DNA of 64,000 nt from Paenibacillus profundus (GCF_021369635.1 NZ_JAJNBZ010000008.1:1-64000), one strand, 5' to 3'; shown: positions 49,579-59,323, counted from the stretch's first letter. Made by a program: numbers and translations. Notes: generated from the letters alone by a model not told the origin.

Positions 49579-50404
49579 GCTGAAGACGCTCATACCGCGG
49601 ATTCTTATCAATCTCTTTTTGTTCATCATGTCGTTGTCATGCATATTCCCGATTCTATGGATGATTTACTCTTCGCTCAAGACACAGCAGGAGTTTAACA
49701 CGAACATTATTTCTTTGCCGACGCGGTTGAATTTCCAGAACTATATCGACGCGTTCCGTATCGGGAAGATGGATACGTACTTCGTGAACAGTGTCATCGT
49801 AACCGTGCTGACCGTCGTGCTGACTGTTGTCATCAGTTTCTTGGCCGCCTATATATTGGCGCGGTTCAATTTCCCGGGACGTGGCGTCATTTATTTCATG
49901 TTCCTGGCTGGTATGCTTATCCCGGTGCACGGCCTGCTTATCCCGGTGTTCGTCGAGTTCAAGTCGCTCGGATTGTTGGACCAACGGATAACACTCGTCC
50001 TGCCTTACGTTGCCTTTAACTTGTCAATGGGGATCTTCCTATTCGAGAACTTCATCAAGACTGTGCCGCTTGAGGTGGAAGAGGCAGCAGCGATCGATGG
50101 CAGCTCGACGACACGCCGTGTACTGACGATTGTGCTTCCGATGTGTCTGCCAGTTATCTCGACGGCGATTATTTTGTATTTCCTCGGTGCATGGAACGAA
50201 TTCCCGTTCGCACTCGTGTTGATTAAGAGTCCGGAGCTTCGTACACTGCCGGTCGGCTTGACCAATTTTAACGGACAATTTACGGTCAACTATCCGCAGA
50301 TGATGGCGGCGATGGTTATCGTTGTGTTACCTGTCATTTTGACCTATCTCGCATTTTATAAGAAAATAATGCAAGGGATGACTGCGGGGGCCGTTAAAGG
50401 ATAA
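49571..50404 (+). CDS. CUT1 sugar ABC permease, second subunit (MalG-like)
   Basis: A 277-residue permease with six membrane segments; the EAA loop is PLEVEEAAAIDGSSTTRRVL with the typical PLEVEEAA-x-IDG start, and the conserved WNEFPFAL follows in a later segment. It forms the channel together with the preceding permease. ATG 49571 overlaps the previous stop codon (ATGACTAA), so the pair is coupled. The sulfatase gene follows after a 37-base gap. Confidence 0.92.
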   Translation: MTKLKTLIPRILINLFLFIMSLSCIFPILWMIYSSLKTQQEFNTNIISLPTRLNFQNYIDAFRIGKMDTYFVNSVIVTVLTVVLTVVISFLAAYILARFNFPGRGVIYFMFLAGMLIPVHGLLIPVFVEFKSLGLLDQRITLVLPYVAFNLSMGIFLFENFIKTVPLEVEEAAAIDGSSTTRRVLTIVLPMCLPVISTAIILYFLGAWNEFPFALVLIKSPELRTLPVGLTNFNGQFTVNYPQMMAAMVIVVLPVILTYLAFYKKIMQGMTAGAVKG

Positions 50405-50441
50405 GCCGCAACTCACTCATAACGAATTGGGGGTAGGCACA

Positions 50442-51818
50442 ATGCTCAAAGACTCGAAGCGTAAACCGAACGTTGTCTTTATGGTAGCTGATGATCATCG
50501 TTATGAATCGATACGCGCTCACGGCAATACGGAAGTAGAGACGCCGACGCTGGACGCGCTGTCCAAGCGCGGCGTAAGCTTTCAGAGTACGAATATTATC
50601 GGCGGGATGGATGGGGCGGTCTGCGCCCCATGCCGCGCCTGCTTGAATACGGGTTCTTCTATCTTCGGCGCTACGGTGAAGCAAGACTTGGGAGATACAA
50701 TGGAGAAGCTTACCATTGCTCCCCAGAAGGTAACGATGGCGGAAACGTTCAGAGCACATGGATATTACTCGTATGCGGTCGGGAAATGGCACAATGATAA
50801 GGCCAGCTTCAACCGCAGCTTCTGTGGCGGGAATCAGATCTTCTTCGGGGGCATGAGCGATCACCGCCAAGTGCCTGTCTATCCGTACGATCCGACCGGA
50901 GCGTACACTGCCGATATGCGCAAGATGGAGACGACCTTCTCGACGGAGCTGTTCGCGAATGAAGCTGAATCATTTATCCGATCCTATGAGAAGGAGGAAC
51001 CTTTCTTCCTCTACGTGGCGTTCACTTCACCGCACGATCCGCGGACTGCGCCAGAGCCGTATGCGTCGCATTATGATGCGAATGCGCTGCAGCTCCCGGC
51101 CAACTTCGCAGTGGAGCATCTATTCGATAATGGCGAGATGCACATTCGTGATGAAGGGCTCGCCGCTTCGCCGCGTGATCCGGATGAGGTTCGTCAGCAT
51201 ATCGCCGACTACTATGCAATGATTACACATCAGGATGCACAGATGGGACGTATTGTGCAAGCGCTTGATGACAGTGGACGACTGCAGGACACGATCGTTG
51301 TGTACACGTCAGATCATGGGCTTGCCGTTGGACAGCACGGCCTGATGGGCAAGCAGAATCTATACGAGCACAGCATTCGCATTCCGTGGCTGATGGCGGG
51401 ACCAGGCGTACCGGAACGAGAAGCAGTTGACGGACTGGTGTATCAGATGGACATTATGCCTACTCTGTGTGATGTTGCAGGCATTGACATTCCTGCTACC
51501 GTGGAAGGCTGCAGCATGAAGCCGCTCATGGATGGAAATGGAGACGAAGGACGGGAGACGGTCTACTCGTTATATAAAGATACGCAGCGTATGGTGAAGG
51601 ACGGACGCTGGAAGCTGATACGCTACCGCCGCTCTGATTGGAGCAATGAAGGAACGGACACGCTTCAACTTTTTGATTTGACTGAAGATCCTGCTGAAAC
51701 GCGCAACCTTGCGCATGAGCCGGGGATGAAGCAGCATGTGGAGCGTCTGGAGCAGGAAATGGAACAATGGATGCGCCGTGTTGGCGATCCTTTTGTCGAA
51801 CATTTTTGTGCAACCTAA
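50442..51818 (+). CDS. Sulfatase in the sugar operon
   Basis: A 458-residue alkaline-phosphatase-fold sulfatase of the arylsulfatase type. The formylglycine site is Cys61 in CAPCR (C-x-P-x-R), so it needs maturation by a formylglycine-generating or radical-SAM enzyme that is not in this window. Metal ligands: Asp17/Asp18 in MVADDH and the C-terminal VYTSDHGLAVGQHG (Asp, His); GKWH (Lys115, His117) binds the sulfate. No signal peptide, so it should act on material already imported. The frame extends to 50427 but ATG 50442 with GGGGGTAGG is preferred. It lies between a sugar importer and a GH125 enzyme, so the substrate is probably a sulfated sugar. Confidence 0.88.
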   Translation: MLKDSKRKPNVVFMVADDHRYESIRAHGNTEVETPTLDALSKRGVSFQSTNIIGGMDGAVCAPCRACLNTGSSIFGATVKQDLGDTMEKLTIAPQKVTMAETFRAHGYYSYAVGKWHNDKASFNRSFCGGNQIFFGGMSDHRQVPVYPYDPTGAYTADMRKMETTFSTELFANEAESFIRSYEKEEPFFLYVAFTSPHDPRTAPEPYASHYDANALQLPANFAVEHLFDNGEMHIRDEGLAASPRDPDEVRQHIADYYAMITHQDAQMGRIVQALDDSGRLQDTIVVYTSDHGLAVGQHGLMGKQNLYEHSIRIPWLMAGPGVPEREAVDGLVYQMDIMPTLCDVAGIDIPATVEGCSMKPLMDGNGDEGRETVYSLYKDTQRMVKDGRWKLIRYRRSDWSNEGTDTLQLFDLTEDPAETRNLAHEPGMKQHVERLEQEMEQWMRRVGDPFVEHFCAT

Positions 51819-51962
51819 TAAAGTTCGCTCTTTCATCTAGCAAGCTGAAACGTTTCCATGTAAACTGAAGGAAGTCACGACGGACAAGCCGTTCTTTTCA
51901 GCTCGTGCGTACTCGTGATTGTAGAGACATCATCATGTGGAGAACAAGTGGAGGATGAAATC

Positions 51963-53288
51963 ATGGAACAATTCCGATTGCCGAAAATTGATGTGCCTAA
52001 GTTTGAATTGCCTCAGGCGGTACATCGCGTCTTGGAAGAAGCAGAGCAGAAGCTGGCGCATCGCCCTAAGCTGCTGAAGCTGTTCAAGAACTGCTTCCCT
52101 AATACGCTCGAAACGACGACGAAATTGCTGGATGACGGCACAACCTTCGTCTTGACCGGAGATATCCCAGCGATGTGGCTGCGCGATTCGGTCGAACAGG
52201 TTATTCATTATGTGCCTTTTGCGAAGGATGACGAAGATCTACAGCATATTATCGGCGGCTTGATTAAGCGCCATATGTACTATATCAATATTGACCCGTA
52301 TGCAAACGCGTTCAATGAAACGGCTAACGACTGGCACTGGGATGCCAATGACCAGACGGACATGTCCCCTTGGGTATGGGAACGCAAATACGAGCTCGAT
52401 TCCATGTGCTTCTCGATTCGCCTTGCCTATACGTATTGGAAAGAAACCGGCCGCACCGATATTTTCGATACGAACTTCAAAATGGCGATGCGCAAAATCG
52501 TTGACGTATGGAAAACAGAACAGCACCACTTTGAGAAATCGCCGTACCGCTTCATGCGCGAGAACTGTCCGATTATCGACACACTGCGCAATGACGGTCT
52601 CGGAATGCCGGTGAACTATACGGGAATGACCTGGTCTGGCTTCCGTCCGAGCGACGATGCATGCGACTTCCATTACAACATTCCTTCGAACATGTTCGCT
52701 GTCGTCAGCTTGCGCCAAATGCAAGAGATTGCGAAGTACGGCTTCCGTGACGAAGCGCTTGTCAGTGAAATGGCGAAGCTCGAGGAAGAAATCAACCACG
52801 GCATTCAATTGTACGGGGTATACAATCATCCGACATTCGGCAAGATCTATGCCTTCGAGACGGACGGCTTCGGCAATCATTGCCTAATAGACGATGCGGG
52901 TACGCCAAGTCTGATGTCGATTCCGTATATCGGATATACAACGGTAGAGGATCCGATTTATCAAAATACGCGCAAATTTATTTTGAGCAAAGAAAATCCG
53001 TTCTATTTTGAAGGGAAAGCTGCAAAAGGTATCGGCAGCCCGCATACACCGGACGGATACGTATGGCATATGGCGTTGTCCATGCAGGGCTTGACGGCTG
53101 ACAACGACAATGAAATGCTCGCCATGATCAATATGCTGGAAGCTACCGATGCGGATACTGGCTTTATGCATGAAGGCTTCTTGGCGGATGATCCGAACGT
53201 GTTTACCCGCGCTTGGTTCGCATGGTCGAACAGCCTGTTCTCGCAATTGGTATGGAAAGCGATACAGCGCGGCCTGTTGGATAAATAA
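51963..53288 (+). CDS. GH125 exo-alpha-1,6-mannosidase
   Basis: A 441-residue protein of glycoside hydrolase family 125 (formerly DUF1237), metal-independent inverting exo-alpha-mannosidases that release mannose from alpha-1,6 links. The characteristic TGDIPAMWLRDS is at residues 65-76; further motifs are ANDWHWDANDQTDMSPWVWE, GMTWSGFRPSDDACDFHYNI and SPHTPDGYVWHMAL. It has no signal peptide, so mannosides must be imported first. GGAGGATG precedes ATG 51963; the frame stays open upstream from 51915 without a ribosome site. It is the last gene of the sugar operon, 144 bases after the sulfatase. Confidence 0.92.
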   Translation: MEQFRLPKIDVPKFELPQAVHRVLEEAEQKLAHRPKLLKLFKNCFPNTLETTTKLLDDGTTFVLTGDIPAMWLRDSVEQVIHYVPFAKDDEDLQHIIGGLIKRHMYYINIDPYANAFNETANDWHWDANDQTDMSPWVWERKYELDSMCFSIRLAYTYWKETGRTDIFDTNFKMAMRKIVDVWKTEQHHFEKSPYRFMRENCPIIDTLRNDGLGMPVNYTGMTWSGFRPSDDACDFHYNIPSNMFAVVSLRQMQEIAKYGFRDEALVSEMAKLEEEINHGIQLYGVYNHPTFGKIYAFETDGFGNHCLIDDAGTPSLMSIPYIGYTTVEDPIYQNTRKFILSKENPFYFEGKAAKGIGSPHTPDGYVWHMALSMQGLTADNDNEMLAMINMLEATDADTGFMHEGFLADDPNVFTRAWFAWSNSLFSQLVWKAIQRGLLDK

Positions 53289-53410
53289 TAACAAGCTGGA
53301 TTCAGTGCCAGCGTTCATTATGGATACGATCAAGCAAGGAGTTATCCCATTAGTGATTGATACAATTTAGGGATAGCTCAGATTATTAAAATATTGTAGC
53401 GTAAAAACGA

Positions 53411-53452
53411 AAAAATGGTGGAGCAGGGACTATTCCTGCTCCACCATTTTGC
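53411..53452. terminator. Terminator after the GH125 gene
   Basis: AAAATGGTGGAGCAGG-gactatt-CCTGCTCCACCATTTT, a 16-bp perfect stem with A/T-rich flanks. It works in either direction. Confidence 0.85.
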
Positions 53453-53489
53453 GCTTTTGGCCGACTGGGCGGACCACGAATAAACGGGG

Positions 53490-53535
53490 ACTGTCCTTCA
53501 AGTCATGCAGACCTGTCGGGACAGCCCCTTTGGAT
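53490..53535 (-). terminator. Possible second hairpin, downstream of the chemoreceptor gene
   Basis: On the minus strand GGGGCTGTCC and GGACAGTCCCC flank a 23-base loop region just after the chemoreceptor stop. The T-run is short. Confidence 0.45.
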
Positions 53536-53538
53536 TAG

Positions 53539-55593
53539 TTATATTTTGTATTGGCTAATCATTTGATTCAAGGTATGCGCCATCTGCTTCAATGCTTCGG
53601 CATTGTTCATCAAAGCGGACATATCCTCCAGTTGCCGCGCGGTGAATTGCACTAGCTCTTGAGAATGATCCGAATTTTTCGAAGCAATGTGAGCTATTTC
53701 ATTCACGGATGCGAGCACTTCCTCAGACCCTACGGACATCTCTTCCGTAACCGCCGAGGATTCTTGGATCTGACCCGTTATATCGGTCACTTCTTTTACG
53801 ATGTTTTGGAACATATCGCCCGATACTTGCACTTTAATCATGCCGTCGCCAACGTTTTGACGCACATCTTCCATCGACTCTACCGCCCTGCGGGCATCGC
53901 CGCGGGTTTGCTCGATAAGCTCCGCAATTTCATTGGCGGAAGCCGCCGAGCGTTCCGCCAGCTTTCTCACTTCATGAGCAACGACCGCAAAGCCTTGGCC
54001 GTGTTCGCCAGCGCGCGCGGCTTCAATCGACGCATTCAGAGCAAGCAGACTTGTTTGCGACGAAATTTGGGTGATGACATCGACGATATGCGCCATCTGC
54101 TCCGAACGCTCGCCTAAGTTTTGCACCAATGTCCCCGAGCTCCGCACAGACTCATCAATTGCGCTCATTTGCGTCACTGCTTGCTGAATGAGCACGTTGC
54201 CTTGCAGCGCTTGCTCGCTTGTGTCTTGAGACGTTTCGGATATGCTGGTCGTGCTTTCGGCGATGCGCTGAATGCCAATCGTCATTTCTTCCATCGCCTT
54301 GGAGCCTTCGTCCGTTCCTCTCATTTGCGTCACCGCTCCGTCAGCTACTGTCTGCACGATGGAATCGACTACTTTTAACTGATTCGCACTTTCTTCCGTA
54401 TGCGCCGATAGCTTCTCCGACGATGCGGCCAGCGTATTCGCAGCACCGCGTATCTCCATGACCAAATTCCGGATGGATGATTGCATCACTTGCAATGACT
54501 GCCCAAGTGCGCCAACCTCATCCTTCTTCCGCTGGATATGGGCTGGAACTTCCTGTGTGAAGTCGCCTGAACTGATCTTCTTCAGGTTGGCAACGACTGT
54601 CTGAATCGGTTTGGAAATGTTCGAGGCAACCGCAAGCGCCAACAGTACTGCCAAGATGGCACATATAGAGCTAGTTATGAGATTGACCATGCCGATTTTG
54701 TCAGCTTCTTGCGTCAGCTCGCTTTTTTCAACGACAGATAAGTATTTCCAGCCCGTTTGTTTTGATGTGTATAGATTCGTCATGTAGTCCGTTCCGTCTA
54801 TTTGAACATCGAATTGATCCGTTGTTTTTTCTTTGATATTTGCAAATTCGGGCACACCTATTTCAGAGATGTTTTTGGAAATAAGCTTAGCATCCCGCGG
54901 GTGAGCAAGAATGGTTCCGTCTTTGGAAAGCAGAATGACATAGCCTGTTGAGCGGATTTTAATGTTTTTGAGTTGCTCGGTCAGACTGCCTAAGCTCGTA
55001 TCGATCCCGACTACGCCAACCGGGCTGCCACTGTCGTTTTTAACGACGGCAACGCTGCTCATAGTCAATAATCCGCTAACCGAACTCAGATATGGCTCGG
55101 TCATCACCACTTTATCAGGATTCGCCTGCGCGCTTGCATACCATGGGCGGGTTCGCGGATCATATTTGGCCGCCATTTCTTTTTCCGGCCATTGGACATA
55201 GCTTCCTTGAGCGCCTGCTAAGAACACGGCAGAGGTTCTCGGATGCGATGCGGCAAAGCGTTCGAATTCGTTATAAATGTCACTTTCGATGCCGCCGTTT
55301 TGTGAAAATGTTGAATTCGTTGTTTTCGTTTGATTCGTGTAAGAGGTGATCGTGTGATCTGCTTTGGTTACGATCGGGCTGTTCGCCAACAACTGCACAT
55401 TCTCATTAACCGTTTCAAAAAAAAGAGAGATTCTGCCGTCTACCTGCGAAATTTCGTTCGTCGTCGATGTAACGAAATTAGTGGTGATCTCATTTACCAT
55501 ACTGCGATGTACAATTACGCCAATCAATGAAATGGGAATCAGAATCGTAACTAGAAATGAAAGAATCAATTTAGCTTTAATACTTTTCAACAT
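53539..55593 (-). CDS. Methyl-accepting chemotaxis protein with double Cache sensor
   Basis: A 684-residue chemoreceptor. First membrane segment at ~10-30, extracellular dCache domain (~35-300) with the [17 protein letters not shown] membrane-distal end, second membrane segment at ~303-325, HAMP ([16 protein letters not shown]), a methylation helix and the signalling tip [20 protein letters not shown], ending in [19 protein letters not shown]. Double-Cache receptors sense amino acids or other small molecules outside. ATG 55593 has GGGAGGGC upstream. A SigD-type promoter precedes it. It does not lie in a chemotaxis operon; the divergent cheX is about 390 bases away. Confidence 0.93.
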   Translation of the reverse strand: MLKSIKAKLILSFLVTILIPISLIGVIVHRSMVNEITTNFVTSTTNEISQVDGRISLFFETVNENVQLLANSPIVTKADHTITSYTNQTKTTNSTFSQNGGIESDIYNEFERFAASHPRTSAVFLAGAQGSYVQWPEKEMAAKYDPRTRPWYASAQANPDKVVMTEPYLSSVSGLLTMSSVAVVKNDSGSPVGVVGIDTSLGSLTEQLKNIKIRSTGYVILLSKDGTILAHPRDAKLISKNISEIGVPEFANIKEKTTDQFDVQIDGTDYMTNLYTSKQTGWKYLSVVEKSELTQEADKIGMVNLITSSICAILAVLLALAVASNISKPIQTVVANLKKISSGDFTQEVPAHIQRKKDEVGALGQSLQVMQSSIRNLVMEIRGAANTLAASSEKLSAHTEESANQLKVVDSIVQTVADGAVTQMRGTDEGSKAMEEMTIGIQRIAESTTSISETSQDTSEQALQGNVLIQQAVTQMSAIDESVRSSGTLVQNLGERSEQMAHIVDVITQISSQTSLLALNASIEAARAGEHGQGFAVVAHEVRKLAERSAASANEIAELIEQTRGDARRAVESMEDVRQNVGDGMIKVQVSGDMFQNIVKEVTDITGQIQESSAVTEEMSVGSEEVLASVNEIAHIASKNSDHSQELVQFTARQLEDMSALMNNAEALKQMAHTLNQMISQYKI

Positions 55594-55659
55594 AGTTGCC
55601 CTCCCTAAGGTGCATTCGAAAGAGATTCGACATTTTATGAATTAATTCGACATAAGTAT

Positions 55660-55686
55660 TTATCGCCAAAAAAATGACCATTCTTA
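55660..55686 (-). promoter_or_regulatory. SigD-type (flagellar/chemotaxis sigma) promoter of the chemoreceptor
   Basis: On the minus strand TAAG (55686-55683), a 15-base spacer and GGCGATAA (55667-55660). It differs from the SigD consensus TAAA-N15-GCCGATAA at only two positions and lies 67 bases upstream of the chemoreceptor start. Confidence 0.7.
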
Positions 55687-55689
55687 ATA

Positions 55690-55970
55690 TGTGAATCGTT
55701 TGGTCGCCGATTTTATTTGAAAAATAAGAAAAAAAAGAGAAACATCGCGGATTTATGAACAAGGTTTGGATGCGCCATACGAGAAGATAAAGCTTTAGAA
55801 GTAGTTCTTTGTGCTCAAAATACATATAAATGCACATTTTTATTGAAAAACAGACAAATGATCTAGTGATCGACTCCATTGTTTTCAGCATAATAGTCAT
55901 ATAGAAGTGGGCGTATAGGACGTTCGAATGATATCGAACATTACTCCCTCATTGTCGGAAAGGGGCGAAA
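55690..55970. other. AT-rich intergenic region between the divergent chemotaxis genes
   Basis: A long AT-rich stretch with poly-A tracts (for example near 55730). The 107-codon frame on the minus strand has no ribosome site and no recognisable sequence. No cheX promoter could be picked with confidence. Confidence 0.4.
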
Positions 55971-55979
55971 GATACAAAG

Positions 55980-56459
55980 ATGAGAGCCGAATGGATTCAT
56001 CCTTTTTTGCAATCGGCGTGCACGGTCATTGAACAAATCGTGCAGGTCCGTCCGGAACGGGGAGAGCTTGAGATGTTATCTTGGAGCGGAGCTCATGATT
56101 TCCGCATCCAGGTTGGTCTGACGGGACAATTATCGGGTCATGTGGCATTTGGACTAAATGAAGATGTGGCGATCAAGATGGCTTCGGCGATGATGGGAGG
56201 CTTCCCGCTGGAAGCACTTGACACTATCGGGGAAAGCGCGATTTCGGAGTTAGGGAATATGATAAGCGGCAACGCTACGACGTTAATGTATAACCAAGGA
56301 TTGCGTGTCGATATTACACCGCCTCAATTGCTGGTCTCCTCTGATCACTCGGGGCCGATTAATCAGGCGATGGCCGTACCGCTCATTATGGGAGGCATCG
56401 GGCGGTTTGATGTGCTCATGCATTTCGGCTATAGTGATAAGGTTAGTATCGTATCCTAA
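55980..56459 (+). CDS. cheX: Chemotaxis phosphatase CheX
   Basis: A 159-residue protein of the CheC/CheX/FliY family. The characteristic helix ESAISELGNMISGNA carries the Glu and Asn that act on CheY-phosphate. Only one such helix is present, as in CheX (CheC and FliY have two). It is a cytoplasmic dimer that dephosphorylates CheY-P and so resets the flagellar signal. ATG 55980 with AAGGGGCG upstream. It lies beside a chemoreceptor gene rather than in the main chemotaxis operon. Confidence 0.88.
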   Translation: MRAEWIHPFLQSACTVIEQIVQVRPERGELEMLSWSGAHDFRIQVGLTGQLSGHVAFGLNEDVAIKMASAMMGGFPLEALDTIGESAISELGNMISGNATTLMYNQGLRVDITPPQLLVSSDHSGPINQAMAVPLIMGGIGRFDVLMHFGYSDKVSIVS

Positions 56460-56541
56460 CGCATGATGCAGAGGCTGCAGCGATTCGGAAGCGGAAATGT
56501 GGCGGGCTGCAGCCCGGGGCAGGATTAAAGGAGTATGAAGA

Positions 56542-57318
56542 ATGGATTTGAAGGGTAAAATCGTGCTGATTACGGGCGCGTCGAGCGGTATCGGCGCATT
56601 GACCGCACGTGCCGTGGCTGCAAAAGGGGCAATCCCGGTGTTCACCGGACGTTCCCTGCAGAAGCTGGAGGCTTCCGTCTTAGGCATTGCATCAGAGCAT
56701 GCCGTCTATACGATGGACGTCACGAACGATGACGATGTTGAACGTGTCGTAGCCAATGTGCTGGAGCGGTACGGCCATATCGATATTTTGCTTAACAATG
56801 CGGGCTTCGGACAATTCGAACGTGCGGTAGACATGACTGTGGCGCAGTTTGCCGCCATGATGGACGTCAACTACATGGGTATCGTGCGCTGCACGAAGGC
56901 GGTGCTCCCGCATATGCTGGCACGTCGTGACGGGCATATCGTGAACGTGGCCTCAATGGCAGGCAAGATCGGATCCCCTAAATCTACCGGGTACAGTGCA
57001 ACGAAGCACGCCGTGCTTGGCTTTACGAATGCGCTGCGCATGGAATTGTCAGGGACCGGAGTTGCGGTGTCTGTCGTCAACCCAGGCCCTATCGACACAC
57101 CCTTCTTCGAGCTGGCTGATCCGTCAGGTCATTATGTGAATAATGTCCGCTGGTTCATGATGCCGCCGGAGAAGGTCGTTCGCCATCTGGTGCGCATCAT
57201 GGAGACGCGCAGACAGGAAGTAGACCTGCCGTGGCTGGGAGCCATTGGGACGCGCCTTTACTCACTTTTTCCCCGTTTGTCCAATCGTGTAGCAGCCAAA
57301 TTCCTGAATAAGAAATAA
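56542..57318 (+). CDS. Short-chain dehydrogenase/reductase (YqjQ/DltE-like)
   Basis: A 258-residue classical SDR: cofactor motif TGASSGIGAL (residues 11-20), NNAG (85-88), catalytic Ser138, Tyr151 and Lys155 (Y-S-A-T-K). The C-terminal part is longer than usual and contains the hydrophobic LPWLGAIGTRLYSLFPRLSNR, which may touch the membrane, as in the DltE/YqjQ group. The substrate is unknown. AAAGGAG precedes ATG 56542. It is followed by a strong terminator. Confidence 0.85.
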   Translation: MDLKGKIVLITGASSGIGALTARAVAAKGAIPVFTGRSLQKLEASVLGIASEHAVYTMDVTNDDDVERVVANVLERYGHIDILLNNAGFGQFERAVDMTVAQFAAMMDVNYMGIVRCTKAVLPHMLARRDGHIVNVASMAGKIGSPKSTGYSATKHAVLGFTNALRMELSGTGVAVSVVNPGPIDTPFFELADPSGHYVNNVRWFMMPPEKVVRHLVRIMETRRQEVDLPWLGAIGTRLYSLFPRLSNRVAAKFLNKK

Positions 57319-57371
57319 ATGAACTACAGTTGGCTCTGAATCGAATAATCAGCTTGATAGGCCATAGAAAG

Positions 57372-57427
57372 GTCCGCTCATGCTATGTTGCGTATGGAAG
57401 CGACAGAGAATGAGCGGACTTTTTTGC
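57372..57427 (+). terminator. Terminator of the SDR gene
   Basis: GTCCGCTCAT and ATGAGCGGAC form a perfect 10-bp stem around a 26-base loop, followed by TTTTTTG. Confidence 0.75.
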
Positions 57428-57449
57428 TTGCTTTAGCATGGAGACGAGG

Positions 57450-57713
57450 TTATGTTTCGGTACCGCTTTGACGGTGGGCTTCGTTCATTTGTTTCATTTC
57501 TTCGAATAATGAGCGAACAGCGGCTTTGCCCTCTGGATGCGAATCATTCCAGTGGCGGGTCAGGTTCGGCATCGTCTTGTGCATATGATTGTACAGCGCC
57601 CATAACTTGACTTTCTCTACGGTGGCTTCATCAGAATGCCCGGTGAGAAGCTCCGCATATTTTACAATGAGCGCATCGAACGAAGCTGTCCAACTATGAT
57701 TAGAATCGTTCAT
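57450..57713 (-). CDS. YusU-like small protein (DUF2573)
   Basis: An 87-residue, mostly helical cytoplasmic protein. The segments FDALIVKYAELLTG, KVKLWALYNHMHKTMPNL and ARHW-like LTRHWNDSHPEGK resemble the DUF2573 family (Bacillus YusU), of unknown function. ATG 57713 has GAGGAGG eight bases upstream. It is convergent with the SDR gene and divergent from the helicase. Confidence 0.7.
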   Translation of the reverse strand: MNDSNHSWTASFDALIVKYAELLTGHSDEATVEKVKLWALYNHMHKTMPNLTRHWNDSHPEGKAAVRSLFEEMKQMNEAHRQSGTET

Positions 57714-57852
57714 ACAGCGACCTCCTCTACAGTTCGAGATAGATGTATGATTAGGCTAACATAACTTTGTCGGGAAAGAAAGTTGGAGGAGTTGACTCTT
57801 TTCGATATAATGAAGGCACACGTGGAAATACTTCCATAGAGAGGAACGATGC

Positions 57853-59136
57853 ATGTTGAGTACAACCTTTGCTTCATTACAAATCAATGAGGAGCTGCTG
57901 GGACGGTTGCAGGCGAAGGAAATCGTCACCCCGACCCCGATCCAAGTCGAAGCGATTCCAGCTGCTCTCGCAGGGCGGGACGTGTTGGCCGGGTCACAGA
58001 CGGGAACGGGAAAGACACTTGCCTATTTGCTTCCGCTCCTTATGAATATAGATAAGGATCAGCGGACAACGCAAGCCGTCGTCGTCGCTCCTACGCAAGA
58101 GCTTGCCATGCAAATTGTGCGGGAAGCGGAATACTATTGTGAGGGCAGCGGCATTCAAACGACTGCGCTTATCGGCGGTGCCGCCTTGAAACGGCAAGTG
58201 GAGAAATTAAAGGAGCGGCCTCAGCTCGTAGTCGGAACACCGGGACGGATACACGAGCTTATTGAAGTGCGCAAGCTGAAAATGCATGAGGTCCGCACGA
58301 TCGTCGTGGATGAAGTTGATCATGTCCTACAAAAGGGCGGGGCTCGCGATACGGAGGCGATTATGCAAAGCGCTTTGCGTGACCGTCAGCTGCTGTTCTT
58401 CTCCGCTACGCTGCCGACGGAAGTAAAGACGCTGGCCGAACGGTGGATGCGCGAGCCGCAGCATATCGGCATCGAGCCCGAGAAGCGGATAGCCGATACG
58501 ATTCAGCATCTCGTGTTCGTAAGCGAGGAGCGCGACAAGATCGATACATTGCGCCGCCTCGTGCGCCATTGGAATCCGAAGCAGGCGATCATCTTTGTGA
58601 ACGACATGAGCCAGATCGGCGAATGGGAAGCGAAGCTCGCTCACGTCGGACTGTCGGTCGCTTCCTTATATGGAGATGCGCCGAAGCAGGAGCGAGTCAA
58701 TGTCATCCGCCGCTTCCGGGAGGGGCAATTCCAACTGCTGCTGGCTACTGACATTGCTGCACGCGGCCTAGATATACCGGAGCTGCCATACGTGTTCAGC
58801 GTGCAGCCTGCGTTTGATGCCGAGCACTACGTGCACAGGGCAGGCCGCACGGGACGTATGGGACGGCGCGGGACATCGGTAAACATCATTACATCGCGGG
58901 AGCGCTTCATCATGCGCAAATTCGAGCGCGAGCTTGGCATCGTCATTCAAGAGCGCGCCTACTATGACGGACGCATCTATGATCCGAACGATAAACGCGT
59001 GGCGAAGCCGACACGTTCCCGCCCGCGTGTCTCTGCCAATGAAAGTGATCCGCGCCCGAAAGGGGAGCGTCATCACGATCGGAAGAACAAAGGCGCTCCA
59101 AAATGGTTGAAGGAGAAGCGTCAACCGAAAAAATAA
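57853..59136 (+). CDS. DEAD-box-type RNA helicase with DEVD motif (YfmL-like)
   Basis: A 427-residue two-domain RNA helicase. Q motif around TPTPIQ, Walker A AGSQTGTGKT (46-55), motif Ia PTQELA, TPGR, motif II VVDEVD (Asp153-Glu-Val-Asp156), SATLP, then the second domain with IIFVND, TDIAARGLDIP and YVHRAGRTGRMGRRG. Motif II is DEVD, not DEAD, as in the YfmL subgroup of Bacillus that works on large-ribosome assembly. The C-terminal tail is basic and Arg/Lys rich (RHHDRKNKGAPKWLKEKR), probably RNA-binding. Start ATG 57853 with AGAGAGGAACG upstream. Confidence 0.92.
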   Translation: MLSTTFASLQINEELLGRLQAKEIVTPTPIQVEAIPAALAGRDVLAGSQTGTGKTLAYLLPLLMNIDKDQRTTQAVVVAPTQELAMQIVREAEYYCEGSGIQTTALIGGAALKRQVEKLKERPQLVVGTPGRIHELIEVRKLKMHEVRTIVVDEVDHVLQKGGARDTEAIMQSALRDRQLLFFSATLPTEVKTLAERWMREPQHIGIEPEKRIADTIQHLVFVSEERDKIDTLRRLVRHWNPKQAIIFVNDMSQIGEWEAKLAHVGLSVASLYGDAPKQERVNVIRRFREGQFQLLLATDIAARGLDIPELPYVFSVQPAFDAEHYVHRAGRTGRMGRRGTSVNIITSRERFIMRKFERELGIVIQERAYYDGRIYDPNDKRVAKPTRSRPRVSANESDPRPKGERHHDRKNKGAPKWLKEKRQPKK

Positions 59137-59164
59137 CAGAAATAATAGGGATGGTCGGAGAAAG

Positions 59165-59199
59165 AGCTGCTGCACAAGAGAGTGCGGCGGCTTTTTTTG
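59165..59199 (+). terminator. Terminator of the helicase gene
   Basis: AGCTGCTGCAC-aagaga-GTGCGGCGGCT (two G-U pairs) followed by TTTTTTT. Confidence 0.75.
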
Positions 59200-59212
59200 T
59201 AGAATTACGTCG

Positions 59213-59255
59213 AATAAGCTTAAGTTTTATCATAATAAGTTTAAGTTTTTATCAC
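59213..59255 (+). repeat. Two tandem 21-22-bp direct repeats upstream of the orphan lipoprotein
   Basis: AATAAGCTTAAGTTTTATCAT (59213-59233) and AATAAGTTTAAGTTTTTATCAC (59234-59255) are adjacent and nearly identical. A spacing of two DNA turns suggests a regulator binding site; the promoter of the gene at 59324 should lie in or near it. Confidence 0.55.
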
Positions 59256-59323
59256 ACTTGTTGAATACTGGTAACGGCGCCGATATACTTATGGGTGGAA
59301 GATGGAGAAAGGGTGATGAAATT

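Noticed and set aside
55577-55900. A 107-codon minus-strand frame upstream of the chemoreceptor
   Set aside because: It covers the SigD-type promoter and ribosome site of the chemoreceptor and has the composition of AT-rich non-coding DNA.
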